A stretch of DNA of 64,000 nucleotides from Xenococcus sp. PCC 7305 (lineage in GTDB: Bacteria > Cyanobacteriota > Cyanobacteriia > Cyanobacteriales > Xenococcaceae), in the NCBI RefSeq assembly GCF_000332055.1, contig NZ_ALVZ01000233.1, forward strand, positions 58,065 through 122,064. The letters are read 5' to 3'. The stretch's first letter is position 1; each line of letters begins with the position of its first letter. The translations under genes were made by a program, and so were the position numbers. Below the pieces are notes generated by a model. That model was not told where the DNA came from, made no database searches, and was given only the letters and a program-made list of their open reading frames with translations. Shown here piece by piece: positions 27,401 to 37,400 of the stretch.

Positions 27401-30291
27401 TATTCAATCGAACCATTATCTAACCATCGACCTAAATCTCCTGTTTTATAAAGTAAATCTGTCGTCACTCCTGGCAATGGTTTAGCTGTTTCTGGGAAAG
27501 GATTAGCAATAAAATTAGCTTGGGTTTTCTCCTCATTACGCCAATAACCAAGACCCACACCATAACCCGAAACACAAATTTCCCCTGGCACACCGACAGG
27601 AACCAATTGCTGGTTAGAGTCGAGGAGATAAAGATTGAGATTCGCTAATGGTTTACCAATTGCAACTGTATTGCTATTTTCTGGGAGAGGCTGTGTGATA
27701 ATCTCCTGGGTAATATCATCACTCGCTTCGCTTGGCCCATAAGCATTTACGATCGCAATATTCGGATATAGTTTAAGCCATTGATTAACTAAATCAACAG
27801 AAACTGATTCCCCTGTTACCATCATCCATTGCAGAGATGGCAATGTTCTAGCTTCAGGAGCTACTTGAGAAAGATGATTGACGAAACTCCTCAAAACTAC
27901 TGGAACTAATTCCACCAGGGTAATTTGGTTTTGTTGGATTACTTGGAATAATTGTTGGGGATTACAAAGAGTTTCTTGGTTAATAATGACTGTTTTGCCA
28001 CCGATTAACAGAGGTGCCAGGAATTGCCAAACGGAAATATCAGAAGAAGCCGGGGCCGATTGGAGGAAAGTCAAATCTGAGCTGAGACTGAGGGCATCGT
28101 ATTCAGCATAGATATGATTAATTGCCCCACCATGACGAATAATTGTGCCTTTGGGTAATCCCGTGGAACCAGAGGTATAAATCATATAGGCGGGTTCAAT
28201 TCCCGTCACAGAGATCCCTAAATTATCTGCGGCTAAATGCCGCCATGACCGACTACCGAGAATGGTCAATTCTTTTAACTTGCTTTCTGATTCACTATCT
28301 AGGTTAATTAAATATTGGAGATCAGCATAATCTTGAGTTGAATTAAGAATAGCCTTGATGCATCCAGAATCTACCAATAAAAATCTAACTTGGCTGTTGG
28401 ATAACATATACTCAATTCTGGCTGAGGGATAACTATGATCCATTGGGATATAGGCCGCACCTGCTTTCAAGATTGCCAAAATCGAAATTAAGAAGTTAGG
28501 CGATCGCTCTTGGTAAATACCAATAAATTCTCCTGCTTCTAACCCAAGATCTCGCAAGCATCTTGCCAGTTGGTTAGCTTGCTCGTTTAATTGCCTATAA
28601 GTTAGAGATTGCTTTTGAAAGACTAGAGCGATCGCATCTGGTGTTTGTGCTACTTGTTGTTCAAATAAGATATGAATAGATTGAGCTACGGGATATTCAG
28701 CTAGATTGTCATTCCAGTTGAAGAGAAGTTGTTGTCTTGCTTCTTTGGTTAATAACGGTAATTGTGCGATCGCTGTTTCTGGTTGAGTCGCGATCGCCTC
28801 TAATAAAACCTGAAAATTGCCGATCATTCTGGCGATCGTGTTAGATGCAAATAAATCAGTACTATATTCAAAAACCCCTGATAATCCAGCGGCCGACTCA
28901 AACATATCCAAGCTGAGATCGAATTTGGCTGTGTTACCTGATTCTTCAAAAGAACTTAAAGTTAATCCTGGCAATGTTAGTTCCGCTTCGGGTGCATTTT
29001 GGAGCGAAAACATAACATCAAACAAAGGATTGCGATTGAGATGACGTTCTGGCTTTAATTCTTCTACTAGTTGCTCGAAGGGTAAATCCTGATGACTATA
29101 GGCTCCTAGCGTAACTTTTTTGACTCTTTGCAATAATTCTTGAAAACTAGGATTACCCTCTAAATCAGTTCGCAAGACTAAGGTATTGACAAAGAAACCA
29201 ATTAAATTCTCAATTTCTTCTCGGTTACGGTTGGCGATGGGCGTCCCGACCACAATATCTGTTTGCTGACTATAACGATGTAAAAGAACGTTCCAAGCTG
29301 CCAGCAACAGCATAAAGAGGGTCACACCTTCTTTCTGGCAAAGCGTTTTTAGTGCCTGGGTTAAAGCTGGTGAAAGGGTAAAAGATTGATTGGCACCTTG
29401 ATAAGTCAGCTTAGTTGGTCGAGGATAGTCTGTCGGTAAATTCAAGATTGAGAGGTTATTCCCGAGTTGCTGTTGCCAATAATTGACCTGGATTGACTGG
29501 GCTTTGCCCGCTAACCATTGACGTTGCCAGACAGCATAATCTGCATATTGAATTGATAATTCTGGCAAGGAAGATGGTTTTCCCTCGATAAAAGCTTGAT
29601 AGAGAGTCGCGATTTCTTGAATTAAAATTCCTGTTGACCAATCATCGGAAACAATATGGTGGGTAGTAAATAAAATTATATGTTCTTGGCGATCGCATTT
29701 TAGTAGGGTAACTCGCAGTAATAAATCTCGTTCTAAGTCAAATGAATATTCGGCTTCTTGTTCTGCTATTTGTCTGATTTTGGCTGGTTTTTCTTTGGGC
29801 AATAGATCACTGAGGTCAATCAGTGGTAGTTGAAAGTCGACTTCTGACTTAATAACTTGAACGGTTTGTGCTGCGATATTAGTAAAATTGGTTCTTAAAA
29901 TTTCATGTCGTCTAATAATCTCTTGAAAACTTTGTTCGAGAATTTCAACTTGCAGTTTCCCAGTTAAACGCAAAGCAGCGGGTTGATTGTAAAAGGGATT
30001 TCCTGGCTCTAGGCGATCGAGAAACCATAGACGTTGTTGGGCAAAGGATAAGGGTAGATTCTCAGTGCGAGGAACAGGTTTAATCTCAGTTGTGGTGTGG
30101 TTAAGCTGAAGCAAAAACTCTAAAATTTCTGCTTTACGTTGGGTGAGTTCAGTTTTGATTTCTGATGTTAAGACATCTTTGGGCGCATTACAACGCAAGC
30201 GAACTTCTGAGCTATTTTCTGGGATAGTCTCAGTCCAAAGTTTGATATCTAAACTATTAAGCTGGGATAAAAAATCGTTAATGGTTTTCAT
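24415..30291 (-). CDS. NRPS: docking - C - A(Dab-type) - T - C - TauD dioxygenase
   Basis: 1958 aa. Residues 1-60 look like a TubC-type N-terminal docking domain (INDFLSQLNSLDIKLW ... LTQRKAEILEFL). C domain about 75-510 with HHIVSDD (His211-His212; Gly replaced by Asp). A domain about 540-1050 with code DIWEMTADDK, read as 2,4-diaminobutyrate-type. T about 1070-1140. A second C about 1150-1590 with intact HHIISDG. Residues about 1640-1955 are a TauD/SyrP-type Fe(II)/2-oxoglutarate dioxygenase: His1742 and Glu1744 of HNESSH, distal His1936 in TAHSRN and Arg1945. This is the expected aspartate beta-hydroxylase and it lies just before the Asp module on the next protein. Start overlaps the upstream gene by 4 bp. 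Confidence 0.92.
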   Translation of the reverse strand: MKTINDFLSQLNSLDIKLWTETIPENSSEVRLRCNAPKDVLTSEIKTELTQRKAEILEFLLQLNHTTTEIKPVPRTENLPLSFAQQRLWFLDRLEPGNPFYNQPAALRLTGKLQVEILEQSFQEIIRRHEILRTNFTNIAAQTVQVIKSEVDFQLPLIDLSDLLPKEKPAKIRQIAEQEAEYSFDLERDLLLRVTLLKCDRQEHIILFTTHHIVSDDWSTGILIQEIATLYQAFIEGKPSSLPELSIQYADYAVWQRQWLAGKAQSIQVNYWQQQLGNNLSILNLPTDYPRPTKLTYQGANQSFTLSPALTQALKTLCQKEGVTLFMLLLAAWNVLLHRYSQQTDIVVGTPIANRNREEIENLIGFFVNTLVLRTDLEGNPSFQELLQRVKKVTLGAYSHQDLPFEQLVEELKPERHLNRNPLFDVMFSLQNAPEAELTLPGLTLSSFEESGNTAKFDLSLDMFESAAGLSGVFEYSTDLFASNTIARMIGNFQVLLEAIATQPETAIAQLPLLTKEARQQLLFNWNDNLAEYPVAQSIHILFEQQVAQTPDAIALVFQKQSLTYRQLNEQANQLARCLRDLGLEAGEFIGIYQERSPNFLISILAILKAGAAYIPMDHSYPSARIEYMLSNSQVRFLLVDSGCIKAILNSTQDYADLQYLINLDSESESKLKELTILGSRSWRHLAADNLGISVTGIEPAYMIYTSGSTGLPKGTIIRHGGAINHIYAEYDALSLSSDLTFLQSAPASSDISVWQFLAPLLIGGKTVIINQETLCNPQQLFQVIQQNQITLVELVPVVLRSFVNHLSQVAPEARTLPSLQWMMVTGESVSVDLVNQWLKLYPNIAIVNAYGPSEASDDITQEIITQPLPENSNTVAIGKPLANLNLYLLDSNQQLVPVGVPGEICVSGYGVGLGYWRNEEKTQANFIANPFPETAKPLPGVTTDLLYKTGDLGRWLDNGSIEYLGRIDNQVKIRGFRIELGEIETAIAKYPGVKDAVVNACTDKNGENRLVAYYIAPQSLDSKQLRECLKAKLPDYMMPSAWVQLEVFPLTPNGKCDLKSLPIPDFESSTSKYIAPRNSTETSLTKIWQEVLNLEQIGINDNFFELGGHSLLATQISSKIRHSLAIELPLRCLFEYPTIAELAPQLKSHNLTEKPPIKPIARERDLPLSFAQARLWFLAQLEPDNPAYNIPEAIRLQGELDLEILTKTIAAIIQRHETLRTNFKIIADEPVQIIHSEIDFQLSTIDLSTVPQISREQEVRKLTETEALKPFDLAKDSLLRVTLIRLHEVEHIVLFTMHHIISDGWSTGILVQEVATLYPAFLVGKPSPLPELPIQYADYAVWQREWLQGEVLDRQLSYWKQKLGGQLPVLKLPYREQKPIVKTNRSQNHSFTLSQDLTSGLEQLSRQTETSLFMVVLATLKTLLYRYTQQDDIVVGADIANRNQSETEGLIGFFVNLLVLRTDLSGYPSFRDLLTRVRKVTLSAYAHQDLPFDRLAQELQPSRQLNQGNLFQVLLVMDNLPITELELPGLTISSLAEVDSRAKFDLVLFISETTQGMVGNWQYNDDLFEHNAIAKLSAHYVTLLENIVSQPDQRINKLEMITQSEKEVQTMAEVTQEKSKFNKFLNIKPKAVSLPSSEELIKVDFLPSASSIPLVITPGVKDLDIFDWVKNERKFLEDKLLKHGAILFRNCQLNSIADFEKLAQAICPNLFSNYGDLPRTGVSDKVYGSTPYPNDKTIFFHNESSHLHCYPQKIWFFCVEPAAEGGETPIADCRQVYKFLDAQLREKLEDKQLMYVRNYIEGLDVSWQDFFHTQDKSLVESQCRKSKMEFEWLSNNGLRTRKIRPAISQHPITQEKTFFNQVQLHHISYLDAQVRESLLSLFGEDSLPRNVYYGDGTALEPEDIQAINQAYQQATISFPWQKGDVLMLDNLLTAHSRNPYKGKRKIVVSMGEIISNE

Positions 30292-33029
30292 AGCTCAAAT
30301 TCCTCGCGATCGCTTGTTGTCTCTACGGGCATGGTTTGTAATTGTTGTAAGCTTTGTATCTTGTCTAGATAGCTTGCTAATTTCCCGAGGGTCGGATTTT
30401 CAAATAAACTACGTAAAGCTATTTCCTGTTGATACTGCTCTCTTAAGCGGGAAATAACTTGAGTTGCCAACAGAGAATGTCCTCCTAGCTCGAAAAAATC
30501 ATCGTCAATACTAATCTGTGATCGCTTTAAGACTTCTCCCCAAATAGCAGCTACAGTCTTTTCTGTCTCTGTCTGGGGGGCGATAAATTCTCTGGGGGCA
30601 TCTTGAATTTCTGGCAAGGCTCGTTTATCGATTTTGCCGCTAGGAGTGAGTGGTAAGGCGGTTAAAGACATCAAAGCTGAGGGGATCATCTGCTTTGGTA
30701 ATCTGGTTTCGAGGAACTGGCGAAGTTCTAGAATGAGTTCGCGATTATTTACTAAGCTAGAATCTTTTGGGACGACATAAGCAACTAAAGTTTTAGTTCC
30801 TGAATCGTCTGATCGGGCGATCGCGACTGCCATTTCAATCTCTTGATGTTGAGTTAAAACTGTTTCGATTTCTCCTAATTCGATCCGAAAACCCCGAATT
30901 TTTACTTGATTATCAATTCTCCCAAGATATTCAATCGAGCCATCACTTAACCAGCGTCCCTGATCTCCTGTTTTATAAAGTAAATCTGCCGTCACTCCTG
31001 GTAAGGGTTTAGCAATTTCAGGAAAGGGATTGGGGACAAAGCTCCCTTGGGTTTTCTCCTGATTGTCCCAATAGCCAACACCGACTCCATAACCGGAGAC
31101 ACAAATTTCTCCTGGAACACCGATGGGTAATAATTTGAGATTGCTATCTAGAATATGAAGATTCAAGTTAGCTAAAGGTTTGCCAATGGGAACGAGGCGT
31201 TGATTCTCTGGTAATGGGCGATCGATAATTGCTTGGGTAATATCATCACTAGCCTCACTAGGGCCATAGGCATTGACAACGGGAATATTGGGATATAATT
31301 TGAGCCAATCATTGACTAAATTGACTGCTACCGTTTCTCCTGTAACCATCATCCATTGCAGAGATGGCAATTTTCTAGCTTCAGGACTTAACTTGGCAAG
31401 ATATTCTAATAAACCTTGGAGTACTACTGGTACTAATTCGACTAAAGTAGCTTGTGATTGTTGAATGGTTTGCCAAAGCTGGGGCGGATCGCAGATTGTT
31501 TCGGTATCCACAATGACTGTTTTGCCGCCGATCAGGATTGGTGCGAGAAATTGCCAGACGGAAATATCAGAGGAAGCGGGCGCTGTTTGCAGAAAGGTGA
31601 GATTTTCTGTCAGGGACAAAGCATCAAATTGAGCATAGATATGATTAATCGCCCCACCATGTCGAATCATTGCTCCTTTGGGTAATCCCGTAGAACCAGA
31701 GGTATAGATGGTATAGGCTAAATCTGTTCCTGCTCTTTTTAAATTAAGATTATCAAAATTACCTATTTCTGAATCCAATCCCAAATAATTAATATTTATT
31801 CCCTTGTTTATTGGGCGCAGACCCTGCGCCCCTACATTTTGTTTCTTGTCTAAGCAAACTAAATTCTTGAGTTGCGGACAATCGGCGATTGATTCTGGTA
31901 AAGTTTTGAGGGTGAGGGGATCGGTTAAAATAGTCTTTACTTGACTATTGGTCACCATATATTTGATTCTTTCGGTTGGATAGCTACTATCAATGGGAAT
32001 ATAAACTCCTCCAATTTTTAAAATTGCCAGAATTGAGATTAAAAAATTAAGATCTCTTTCTTTAACAACCGCAATAAATTCTCCTGGCTGAATTGTTAGT
32101 TGTTGAAGTAATTTGGCTAATTGATTCGCTTTTTGGTTCAGTTCTTGATAGGTTAAATGATTATTGCCATGAATTGCTGCAATGCGATCTGGTGTTTTGG
32201 TTACTTGTGATTCAAACAAATAATCGATTGTTTTCGTGACTGGATATTCTTGTTGGTTGTGATTGAATTCTTGTAATATTTGGTCGCGATCGCGTTTCGT
32301 AATTAAACTAAGTTCAGAGATCTTAGCATTACTAATATTGTTGAGATTAGCAACTAACGCATTAAGATAATATTTACTAAATAATTCGATAGTTTGTTTA
32401 TTAAATAATCTGCTTTTGTATAATATTTTTCCTTTAATAAGATCGTGCTCAACAGCAAAAACAATTGTAAGGTCGTTATTAATCGCTTCTAAGCTATCGA
32501 GGTTATGGATATTTTCTAAAGCAATTAACAGATCAAAGATCGGACATCTATTCGCTTGCTGAGATATTTCTAGTTGCTCAACTAGTTGGGGAAATTGATA
32601 ATCCTGATAGCTGTAGGACTTGATCGTAATATCTTTAACTTGTTCTAAGATCTCTTGAAACGTAAGTTGGGGATCTAGCTTAAATCTTAGAGGAACAATA
32701 TTATTAGTCGTCGCTTGATAACTGGGTGAGCCGATCACTAGTTGCTCGCGATCGAGATATTTATGCAGAAAAATAACTAAGCTAGTTAACAGTAGCAAAT
32801 AGATAGAAAAATCAGAGCCTTGGGCTATTTTAATAATATTTTTCGATAAACTCGGATGAATCTTAAAAGAAAATTCTTGATCTATTCTGATAGTATCTTG
32901 AGTTCTAAGGTAATCAGTCAGACAATTTGTTTCTGGTAATTCTCCAGCTAATTGATTTGACCAATAAATTTTATTAAAAAATAATTCTTCGGGCGTAATT
33001 ATATTTTTACGAGGATTAGTGACAACCAT
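30288..33029 (-). CDS. NRPS: half C domain - A(Dab-type) - T
   Basis: 913 aa. The first 240 residues correspond to only the C-terminal half of a condensation domain: they begin near the YWSNQLAGELP segment and carry the SYSYQDYQFPQLVEQL region, but the N-lobe with the HHxxxDG motif is absent. A domain about 265-790 has the same DIWEMTADDK-type code as two other modules. T about 815-885 (FFELGGHSLLATQ). The N-lobe is not in the preceding DNA, which holds ectB; condensation may instead use the complete C domain at the end of the protein encoded at 34496-39079. A repeat insert encodes KQNVGAQGLRPINK in the A domain. Confidence 0.9.
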   Translation of the reverse strand: MVVTNPRKNIITPEELFFNKIYWSNQLAGELPETNCLTDYLRTQDTIRIDQEFSFKIHPSLSKNIIKIAQGSDFSIYLLLLTSLVIFLHKYLDREQLVIGSPSYQATTNNIVPLRFKLDPQLTFQEILEQVKDITIKSYSYQDYQFPQLVEQLEISQQANRCPIFDLLIALENIHNLDSLEAINNDLTIVFAVEHDLIKGKILYKSRLFNKQTIELFSKYYLNALVANLNNISNAKISELSLITKRDRDQILQEFNHNQQEYPVTKTIDYLFESQVTKTPDRIAAIHGNNHLTYQELNQKANQLAKLLQQLTIQPGEFIAVVKERDLNFLISILAILKIGGVYIPIDSSYPTERIKYMVTNSQVKTILTDPLTLKTLPESIADCPQLKNLVCLDKKQNVGAQGLRPINKGININYLGLDSEIGNFDNLNLKRAGTDLAYTIYTSGSTGLPKGAMIRHGGAINHIYAQFDALSLTENLTFLQTAPASSDISVWQFLAPILIGGKTVIVDTETICDPPQLWQTIQQSQATLVELVPVVLQGLLEYLAKLSPEARKLPSLQWMMVTGETVAVNLVNDWLKLYPNIPVVNAYGPSEASDDITQAIIDRPLPENQRLVPIGKPLANLNLHILDSNLKLLPIGVPGEICVSGYGVGVGYWDNQEKTQGSFVPNPFPEIAKPLPGVTADLLYKTGDQGRWLSDGSIEYLGRIDNQVKIRGFRIELGEIETVLTQHQEIEMAVAIARSDDSGTKTLVAYVVPKDSSLVNNRELILELRQFLETRLPKQMIPSALMSLTALPLTPSGKIDKRALPEIQDAPREFIAPQTETEKTVAAIWGEVLKRSQISIDDDFFELGGHSLLATQVISRLREQYQQEIALRSLFENPTLGKLASYLDKIQSLQQLQTMPVETTSDREEFEL
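31813..31831. repeat. Inverted repeat GGGCGCAG-acc-CTGCGCCC inside the A domain
   Basis: 8-bp perfect arms with a 3-nt loop, followed by CTAC, a common cyanobacterial dispersed repeat. In frame; it encodes part of a surface-loop peptide absent from the two sister Dab-type A domains. Confidence 0.8.
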
Positions 33030-33141
33030 TTCCTTATTTTAAGTTGATTGATTAAATTGGGCTTGGCAATATCAAGGTTTTTGATAAATGGGAGATATTG
33101 CCAAATGATAATAATTTTGAGATGACTAACTCCCAAGAAAC

Positions 33142-34434
33142 TTAAGCACTAACTTTTTCTAATTCATAATCGTTATAGATACTTGTCGTTAAACAATCAG
33201 TTAAAGCTTCTTGGATTATGGAACAACCTTGTTGTAAAATCTGCATTTCAATATTTAAAGGTGGTAAGATTTTAAGAACATTATCTCCTCTCCCAACTCG
33301 CTCAATAATGAGACCACGCTCAAAGCAAAGAGTACTAATTTTTTTGGCTAGCTCTGGATTGTTAAACTCGCCAAGATCAATACCCCAAATCATCCCGATT
33401 CCCCGTATTTCTATTTTGTCATTGATTGGTTTTATTTTTTCATTTAAAAACTTTTTCAAGAAAAATTCTTTGAGTTTAACTTCTTTCTCTAGTAAAGTCT
33501 TTTCTCGGTATTCAAGTGCGGCCGTTGCTCCGACAAAAGCTATTTGATTGCCTCGAAAAGTTCCAGTATGTTCTCCTGCCTTCCAAATATCCAATTCTGG
33601 CTTAATTAATAATAATGACATTGGAAAACCATAGCCACTAATTGATTTAGAAAGAATCACTAAATCGGGAACAATCCCCGCTCTTTCAAAGGAGAAAAAA
33701 GACCCCGTGCGACCACAACCAACTTGAATATCATCACAGATTAATAAAATATCATGGCGATCGCATAAGGCTCGTAATTCTTGCATCCATTTGATCGGCG
33801 CAACCGTAATTCCTCCTTCTGCTTGAACGGTTTCAAAAATAATTGCGGCTGGTTTGGCAATCCCTGAATGAGAATCATCCAGTATAGATTCTAAATAGGC
33901 CAAGGTATCAAAATTTGTCCGTTTTCCGTCAGGATAAGGCATAAAAGTAACATCATTAGCAATCCCAGAAATTCCAGCTCGGATTTCTTTATTGCCAGTA
34001 ACCGATAAGCTACCAGAAGTCATGCCATGAAATGCTCCCATAAAGGAAAAGATCCCCGTTCTCTGTGTAACTTTTCTGGCTAACTTTAAGGCTGCTTCAA
34101 CAGCATTTGTGCCTGTTGGGCCACAAAATTGCAATCGATATTCTAGGTTTTTTGGTGTCAGAATTGCATTGCAAAATTTAGTAATAAACTGCTCCTTAGC
34201 AGAAGTGTGAAAGTCTAAACCATGGGCGATCGCGTCAGTATCTAAATATTCGATAACTTTTTGTTTAATATAATCATTATTATGACCATAATTGAGTGCT
34301 CCTGCTCCTGCTAAAAAGTCAATATATTCGCGATCGCTGCCATAGATAATTGATTTTTTTGCCTTATTGAATACAGTAGGAAAACTGCGGCAATAGCTTC
34401 TTGCATTTGATTCGTATTGTTCAAAAACTTTCAT
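33142..34434 (-). CDS. ectB: Diaminobutyrate-2-oxoglutarate aminotransferase
   Basis: 430 aa class III PLP enzyme. The start VFEQYESNARSYCRSFP and AGAGALNYGHNN are characteristic of EctB/DAT enzymes that make L-2,4-diaminobutyrate from aspartate semialdehyde and glutamate. The PLP lysine is in ILSKSISGYGFPMS and the phosphate/cofactor motifs are FCGPTGTNAVEAAL and FMGAFHGMTSGSL. No ectA or ectC is nearby, so it is not an ectoine operon. Its place inside the NRPS operon, beside three A domains with a Dab-like code, makes precursor supply its likely task. 61 bp after the upstream NRPS gene and 112 bp before the next. Confidence 0.92.
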   Translation of the reverse strand: MKVFEQYESNARSYCRSFPTVFNKAKKSIIYGSDREYIDFLAGAGALNYGHNNDYIKQKVIEYLDTDAIAHGLDFHTSAKEQFITKFCNAILTPKNLEYRLQFCGPTGTNAVEAALKLARKVTQRTGIFSFMGAFHGMTSGSLSVTGNKEIRAGISGIANDVTFMPYPDGKRTNFDTLAYLESILDDSHSGIAKPAAIIFETVQAEGGITVAPIKWMQELRALCDRHDILLICDDIQVGCGRTGSFFSFERAGIVPDLVILSKSISGYGFPMSLLLIKPELDIWKAGEHTGTFRGNQIAFVGATAALEYREKTLLEKEVKLKEFFLKKFLNEKIKPINDKIEIRGIGMIWGIDLGEFNNPELAKKISTLCFERGLIIERVGRGDNVLKILPPLNIEMQILQQGCSIIQEALTDCLTTSIYNDYELEKVSA

Positions 34435-34495
34435 GATTAGTTATTGGTTTATTGGTTATTATTTGACCTGTTATCCATTCGCTTCGTACATTTTT

Positions 34496-37400
34496 TTAAG
34501 CAGAATTATCAAAATTAAAAGTTACTTGTTGCTCTAGCATGGCAATAATTTTTTGCTGCTCTTTTGTTACTAGGGAAATATCTTGTAAACAGCGATCGGG
34601 ATTATCCATAATGAAATTCAATAGCATTTTGAAATGAGTTAAAATCCCATCAATTGTTCCCGCATCAACTAGATTGAAATTGTAATTAACCCCGACTAAT
34701 AAAGGAAAACTCGGCACGACAACTACCGTAATTGGATAATTGATCTTGTAAAAAGTGTTGAAGTCAATAATTTCTAAAGCTCTTTTCTCATCTCGCAAGC
34801 TTTCGGGTTGGGGTAAATTCTCAAAGACTACAATACTTTCAAATAAAGGTAATCCCGGCGGAATTTCACTCCAGGCTTTGACTTCTACTAAAGGACTATA
34901 TTCGTATTGCCGAATTTCGACTAATAGCTTTTGTAGTTGTTTTAGCCAAGGCAAAATAGCTTTTTCTGGTTCGACCTTCACTCTGACAGGCAAAGTATTA
35001 AGCAACATTCCCGCAATGGATTCAACTCCTTCCAACTCAGGTGGACGACCAGAAACTGTACAGCCGTATAAGACTTCTGTTTGATTGCTGTAATGGCTAA
35101 GTAAGATCGCCCAAACACCTTGAATAAGAGTATTTAAAGTCAAATGATGTTGTTTGACAAAAGTATTAAGTTGGCGACTCATAGTTGGCGATAAAGCAAT
35201 TTGCCGATCATCATATTGTTCTTGGCGATCGCTATTCCCCTCGATATACAAATTATTAATCGGAGTCGGGCGTTTAATCCCTGCCAGCATCTGTTGCCAA
35301 AATTGCTTTGCTTGGGATGGATCTTGTTGGTTTAGCCATGTAATATAACTACGGAATGGCGTGCTAGGTGCTAAAGAGAATTCTCGTTTTTCCTCGATAG
35401 ACTGATAAATTTGCACGACTTCATTAAGCAATAGTGGCACTGACCAACCATCTGCCACAATAAAATGTCTAGTCCAAACCAGTTCATAAATATCGTCAGC
35501 CAAGCGGAAAAAAGTTAACCGCATCGGACAGGGTTGAGCTAAATCAAAATTACGAGAGCGATCGCGTTTCAAAAAAGATTGCAATTGCTCTTGCTGCTTC
35601 TCAGTTTCAATGTTTTGCCAATCTTGATAGTCAAAGGGTAATTTTACCTGTTGATAAACAACTTGTAGCGGTTGTTCTAGATCTTCCCAATAAAATCCTG
35701 TGCGTAAAATAGTGTGTCTTTGTACTACTTGCTGCCAAGCTGCGACAAAAGTTTCAATATTTAGTGATGCTTTGATTGTAAATGTGTCTTGGAATAAATA
35801 CAGTCCATTGGTCGAATCATACAAACTATGAAACAAGATACCTTTTTGGATTGGGGTTAGTTCATAGATATCTTCAAGGGATTTTAGAAGTTCGGGGGCA
35901 ATTTTAGCTTGTAATTCTGGTAAAAACTTTTTGTAGTCATGAGCTGAGGAAGTTATCTCGATATTCAAGTTATTATCTTGAGGCGTGATCTTAGCAGCTA
36001 AGCCTGCCACTGTGGGATATTCAAATATCTGTTTGGGAGTGGCTTTAAAGCCTGCTTGATTAACTTTCGCAATAATTTGAATACTTAAAATTGAGTCTCC
36101 CCCTAACTCAAAGAAATTATCATCGATACTGACTTGGGTAACCTCTAATACCTGTGCCCAAATATCCGCTAAGATTGCCTCTGTAGGATTACGCGGTGCA
36201 ACAAAAACTTTCTCGGTTTGGGATTTAGCTTGCTCTGGTGCGGGTAATGCGAGTCGATCTACTTTGCCATTGGCAGTGAGGGGTAAGGCTTTTAATGGTA
36301 TCCAGACAGCCGGAATCATATAGTTAGGTAATTTCTGTTGCAGAAAATTGGCTAAATCTTGATCGTTTAAACTTTGCTGTTGTTCAAACACAAGATAAGC
36401 TACTAGCCGTTTTTTTCCAGTTTTATCTGTTCTGGCGATCGCGATCGCTTCTTTAATCTGAGGATGTTGTTGTAGTGCAAATTCTATTTCGCCTAATTCA
36501 ATCCGATACCCGCGAATTTTAACCTGATGATCGATTCTTCCGAGAAATTCAATATTGCCATTGGGCAGGTAACGAACGCGATCGCCTGTTTTGTAAAGAT
36601 AAGGCAGATGGCAGAAGGCAGATGGCAGATGGATATTGATCAGAGGATTCTTGATGAACTTTTTGGCTGTCAATTCAGGTTGATTTAGATAACCTCGACT
36701 AACCTGTGCTCCAGCAATATAGAGTTCTCCTGGTACACCGATAGGTACTGGTTGTAATTTTTTATCTAATATATAAACTTGGTTATTAGCTAAGGGTTTG
36801 CCAATAGGTACTGTATCTGATTGGTGATCAGTGTTTGTCTCAACTTGATAAGTGAGGACTCCCACTGTCGTTTCCGTTGGCCCATAATGGTTGAAAATTT
36901 GGCAATGGGGTTGATATTGTTGGATTTTAGTCACTAATTGCCAACTTAAAGTTTCTCCTCCTAAAATTAAGCCTTTTCTTGGTAATATTTTCTCGGGTTG
37001 AGCTGCACTCAAGAGCGCATTTAGGTGAGAAGGTACGATTTTGAGATAGTCTATGGTGTGGCGATCGCAATAATCTGCTAGTGCTTCAGGATTACTAGCT
37101 CTTTCATTCGCAATAAGATGTAAACAACCACCAGTTAACAAAGCAGGAAAAATCACAGTATTTCCTAAATCTGCTGCCAAAGAAGAAACCAGCGCAAAAC
37201 TTTTATTCTTTTGGAGATGAAGCCGATCGCAAATGGCATAGTAATAATTAAGCAGTTGTTGCTGCTCGATCGCGACTCCTTTAGGTTTTCCTGTCGAACC
37301 CGAAGTGAACAAGACATAAGTTAGATTTTCTGGACTTGTTTCTTGACTCGGATCAAGCTCGCTGCCCTTCGCAATTTTTTGCCAGTCTTGATCTAGACAA

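Noticed and set aside
33142..34434. Ectoine biosynthesis
   Set aside because: EctB-like gene is present but ectA and ectC are absent and the gene is embedded between NRPS genes with Dab-type codes.
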